Of a DNA stretch of 22,379 bases, positions 20,830 through 22,379 are shown one piece after another. The first letter of the stretch is position 1. The number at the start of each line of letters is the position of its first letter. Origin of the DNA: Bacillota bacterium (GTDB lineage Bacteria; Bacillota; Clostridia; Christensenellales; Aristaeellaceae). Location: assembly GCA_023416655.1 (NCBI GenBank), contig JAEZHK010000031.1, positions 1 through 22,379 on the forward strand. Reading direction: 5' to 3'. The notes under the pieces were generated by a model that ran no database searches, was not told where the DNA came from, and was given only the letters and a program-made list of their open reading frames with translations. A program made the translations under genes and the position numbers.

Positions 20830-22379
20830 TTACTTGCGGCCGTACACCGGTCCCAGGGTCTGGCAGGCGCGGTAGTCGGCGCCCTCGCGGTCCTTGGTGC
20901 CGAAGGCGTTCCAGGTGCTGGGCCGGAAGATCTTGTCCTCGGGCACGTTGTGCATCGAGACCGGGATGCGCAGCATCGCGCACAGCGTGATCAGGTCCGC
21001 GCCGATGTGGCCGTAGTTGAACGAGCCGTGGTTGGCGCCCCAGTTGTTCATGACCGAGTAGACGTCGGTGAAGGCGTCGGTGCCGGTCAGCCGCGGCGCG
21101 AACCAGGTGGTGGGCCAGGTGGGGTCGGTGCGGGCGTCGAGTGTTTTATGCACATTCTTGGGCAATTCCACCGACCAGCCCTCCGCCAGCTGCAGCACCG
21201 GGCCGAGGCCGTCGACCAGGTTCAGGCGGGTCATGGTGATGGGCATGCCGCCCTTGGTGACCAGGTGGCTGGAGTACCCGCCGCCGCGGAAGTAGCCCAG
21301 GTCCGCATAGCAGTACTGGGTGGCGTCGAGGCAGGCCGCGGCCTCTTCAGAAGTGATCTCCCACCAGGGCTTCATGGCGGGCTTGCCTTCCGCGTCCTTG
21401 CACTCGCCGCTGGCGTCGAGGCAGACCGCGCCGGAATTGATCAGGTGGATGACGCCGTCCTGCGCCTGTCCCTCCGGCTTCCAGCCGGTGACGCGCTCGA
21501 TGGCCGCCGGGCTCCAGTAGGTGCGCACGTCCGCGAAGGCCGACGCGGTGCAGGAGACGAGCTTGCCAAACAGCATCGCAAGGCCGTTCAGGTGGTCGTT
21601 CTCGGTGGCCACCGGCAGCGGTTCGCGGACGCCGTTCCAGTCAAAGCTGGAGGACAGGATGGATTCGAGGAAGTCGCCGTTCGGGAAGTGGTCGTTCCAC
21701 TGGCGCTGGCCCTGGAAACCGGACAGGATCGCGTTGTGGCCGGTGGCCTCCTCCTCAAAGCCCAGCTCGGCGAGGCGGGGGTTGCCGATCATCATGTCGC
21801 GCGCGATCATGGTCATCTTGATGTTCGTATCGAGTGCCCACTCCTTGTACTCGGGGGTGTGCTGCTCGGCGGCGGGGTTTTTGTCCCAGCCCAGCGTGAC
21901 GTTTTCCTTGACCCATTTCTTGGCCTTCTCGAACTCGGCCGGATCGTAGATGCCCTCTTCCCAGCGGCGGATGAACTCGGAGGAGTCCACGAACTCGCTG
22001 CGCATGCCCAGCCACTTTTCAAGCAGCTCCGGGTTTACGATGGAGCCCGCGATGCCCATCGAGGTGCCGCCCATCGAAAGGTAGCTCTTGCCGCGCATCG
22101 TGGCGACCGCGAGACCCGCCCGGGCAAAGCGCAAAAGCTTCTCGGCCACGTCCGCGGGGATCTTGTCGGAATCCTTGCCATCCATGACGTCGTGGCCGTA
22201 GATGCCGAACGCCGGAACGCCCTTCTGCGCGTGGGCGGCCAGCACCGCCGCCAGGTACACCGCGCCGGGGCGCTCGGTGCCGTTGAAGCCCCAGACCGCC
22301 TTCGGGGTCAGCGGGTCCATGTCCATGGTCTCGGAGCCGTAGCACCAGCAGGGGGTGACGGTGAGCGACACGCCCACGT
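20830..22379 (-). CDS. fucI: L-fucose isomerase, N-terminus beyond the window
   Basis: About 516 codons of FucI are visible, and the frame stays open to the right edge, so some 75 N-terminal residues are missing compared with the roughly 590 of E. coli FucI. The enzyme converts L-fucose (and D-arabinose) to the ketose in fucose catabolism. Strongly conserved blocks are TPCWCYGSETMDMDP, WGFNGTERPGAVYLAA, FDWNGVREP and VATEND (Mn-binding glutamate and aspartate), HLINSG, KPWWEIT, YFRGGGYSSHL, EGWSVELPK, TWPTTWFAPRLTG and NWGANHGSFNYGHIGADLITL (metal-site histidine). No fucose kinase, aldolase or transporter is in the window; they would lie to the right if clustered. Confidence 0.97.
   Translation of the reverse strand, partial: VGVSLTVTPCWCYGSETMDMDPLTPKAVWGFNGTERPGAVYLAAVLAAHAQKGVPAFGIYGHDVMDGKDSDKIPADVAEKLLRFARAGLAVATMRGKSYLSMGGTSMGIAGSIVNPELLEKWLGMRSEFVDSSEFIRRWEEGIYDPAEFEKAKKWVKENVTLGWDKNPAAEQHTPEYKEWALDTNIKMTMIARDMMIGNPRLAELGFEEEATGHNAILSGFQGQRQWNDHFPNGDFLESILSSSFDWNGVREPLPVATENDHLNGLAMLFGKLVSCTASAFADVRTYWSPAAIERVTGWKPEGQAQDGVIHLINSGAVCLDASGECKDAEGKPAMKPWWEITSEEAAACLDATQYCYADLGYFRGGGYSSHLVTKGGMPITMTRLNLVDGLGPVLQLAEGWSVELPKNVHKTLDARTDPTWPTTWFAPRLTGTDAFTDVYSVMNNWGANHGSFNYGHIGADLITLCAMLRIPVSMHNVPEDKIFRPSTWNAFGTKDREGADYRACQTLGPVYGRK

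Overview
The window looks like a chromosomal segment of a high-GC, anaerobe-type Firmicute (class Clostridia is my best guess). The evidence is a glycine cleavage operon with the split P-protein (gcvPA/gcvPB) behind a tandem glycine riboswitch, an Rrf2-iscS-iscU cluster, the long clostridial form of HflX, an M50 peptidase-scpA pair, strong GGAGG ribosome binding sites and canonical TTGACA/TATAAT promoters. TGA ends many clearly intact genes, so the standard code applies. The species cannot be named from sequence alone. Layout, left to right: bases 1-202 read on the minus strand as the promoter and leader of a ribosomal RNA operon, whose 16S gene would start at the window edge. A membrane-anchored solute-binding-like protein (464-1657) converges on a strikingly Cys/His/Pro-rich repeat protein (1650-2243, minus). 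A consensus promoter (2301-2329), a tandem glycine riboswitch with an overlapping terminator (2357-2580) and gcvT-gcvH-gcvPA-gcvPB (2623-6893) form one glycine-responsive operon. An NADPH-dependent FMN reductase (7245-7799) follows, converging on an M50 peptidase-scpA operon (9437-7898). A DNA-alkylation repair locus comes next: a HAD phosphatase, an O6-methylguanine methyltransferase (ogt) and an AlkD-type glycosylase, the last two divergent and 37 bases apart. The Fe-S assembly operon (iscR-like, iscS, iscU; 11699-13709) and hflX (13781-15532) follow. From about 15.7 kb the region is more accessory: phzF-like and VOC genes, an alpha/alpha-toroid protein, a DinB-like gene broken by one TGA, an AT-richer GNAT gene, a second VOC gene, a small lipoprotein and a small HExxH protein. 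The right edge holds the C-terminal part of L-fucose isomerase (fucI, minus strand). The most unusual signal is non-coding. A roughly 165-nt element made of four consecutive hairpins occurs twice in opposite orientations: 6887-7054 (minus sense, touching the gcvPB stop codon) and 11427-11590 (plus sense, just upstream of the iscR promoter). The copies share long identical stretches but differ in three stems by paired, compensatory changes, which suggests that the fold is conserved. I do not recognise the element. It may be a structured RNA or a mobile palindromic repeat. A third, unrelated hairpin cluster with mutually exclusive stems lies upstream of phzF (15544-15738). Genes that work together: the riboswitch senses glycine and controls the T/H/P proteins of its own catabolism (the L-protein is not in the window); the Rrf2 regulator probably senses Fe-S status and controls iscS/iscU; ogt and alkD both repair alkylated DNA; the M50 protease and ScpA share an operon without scpB nearby.
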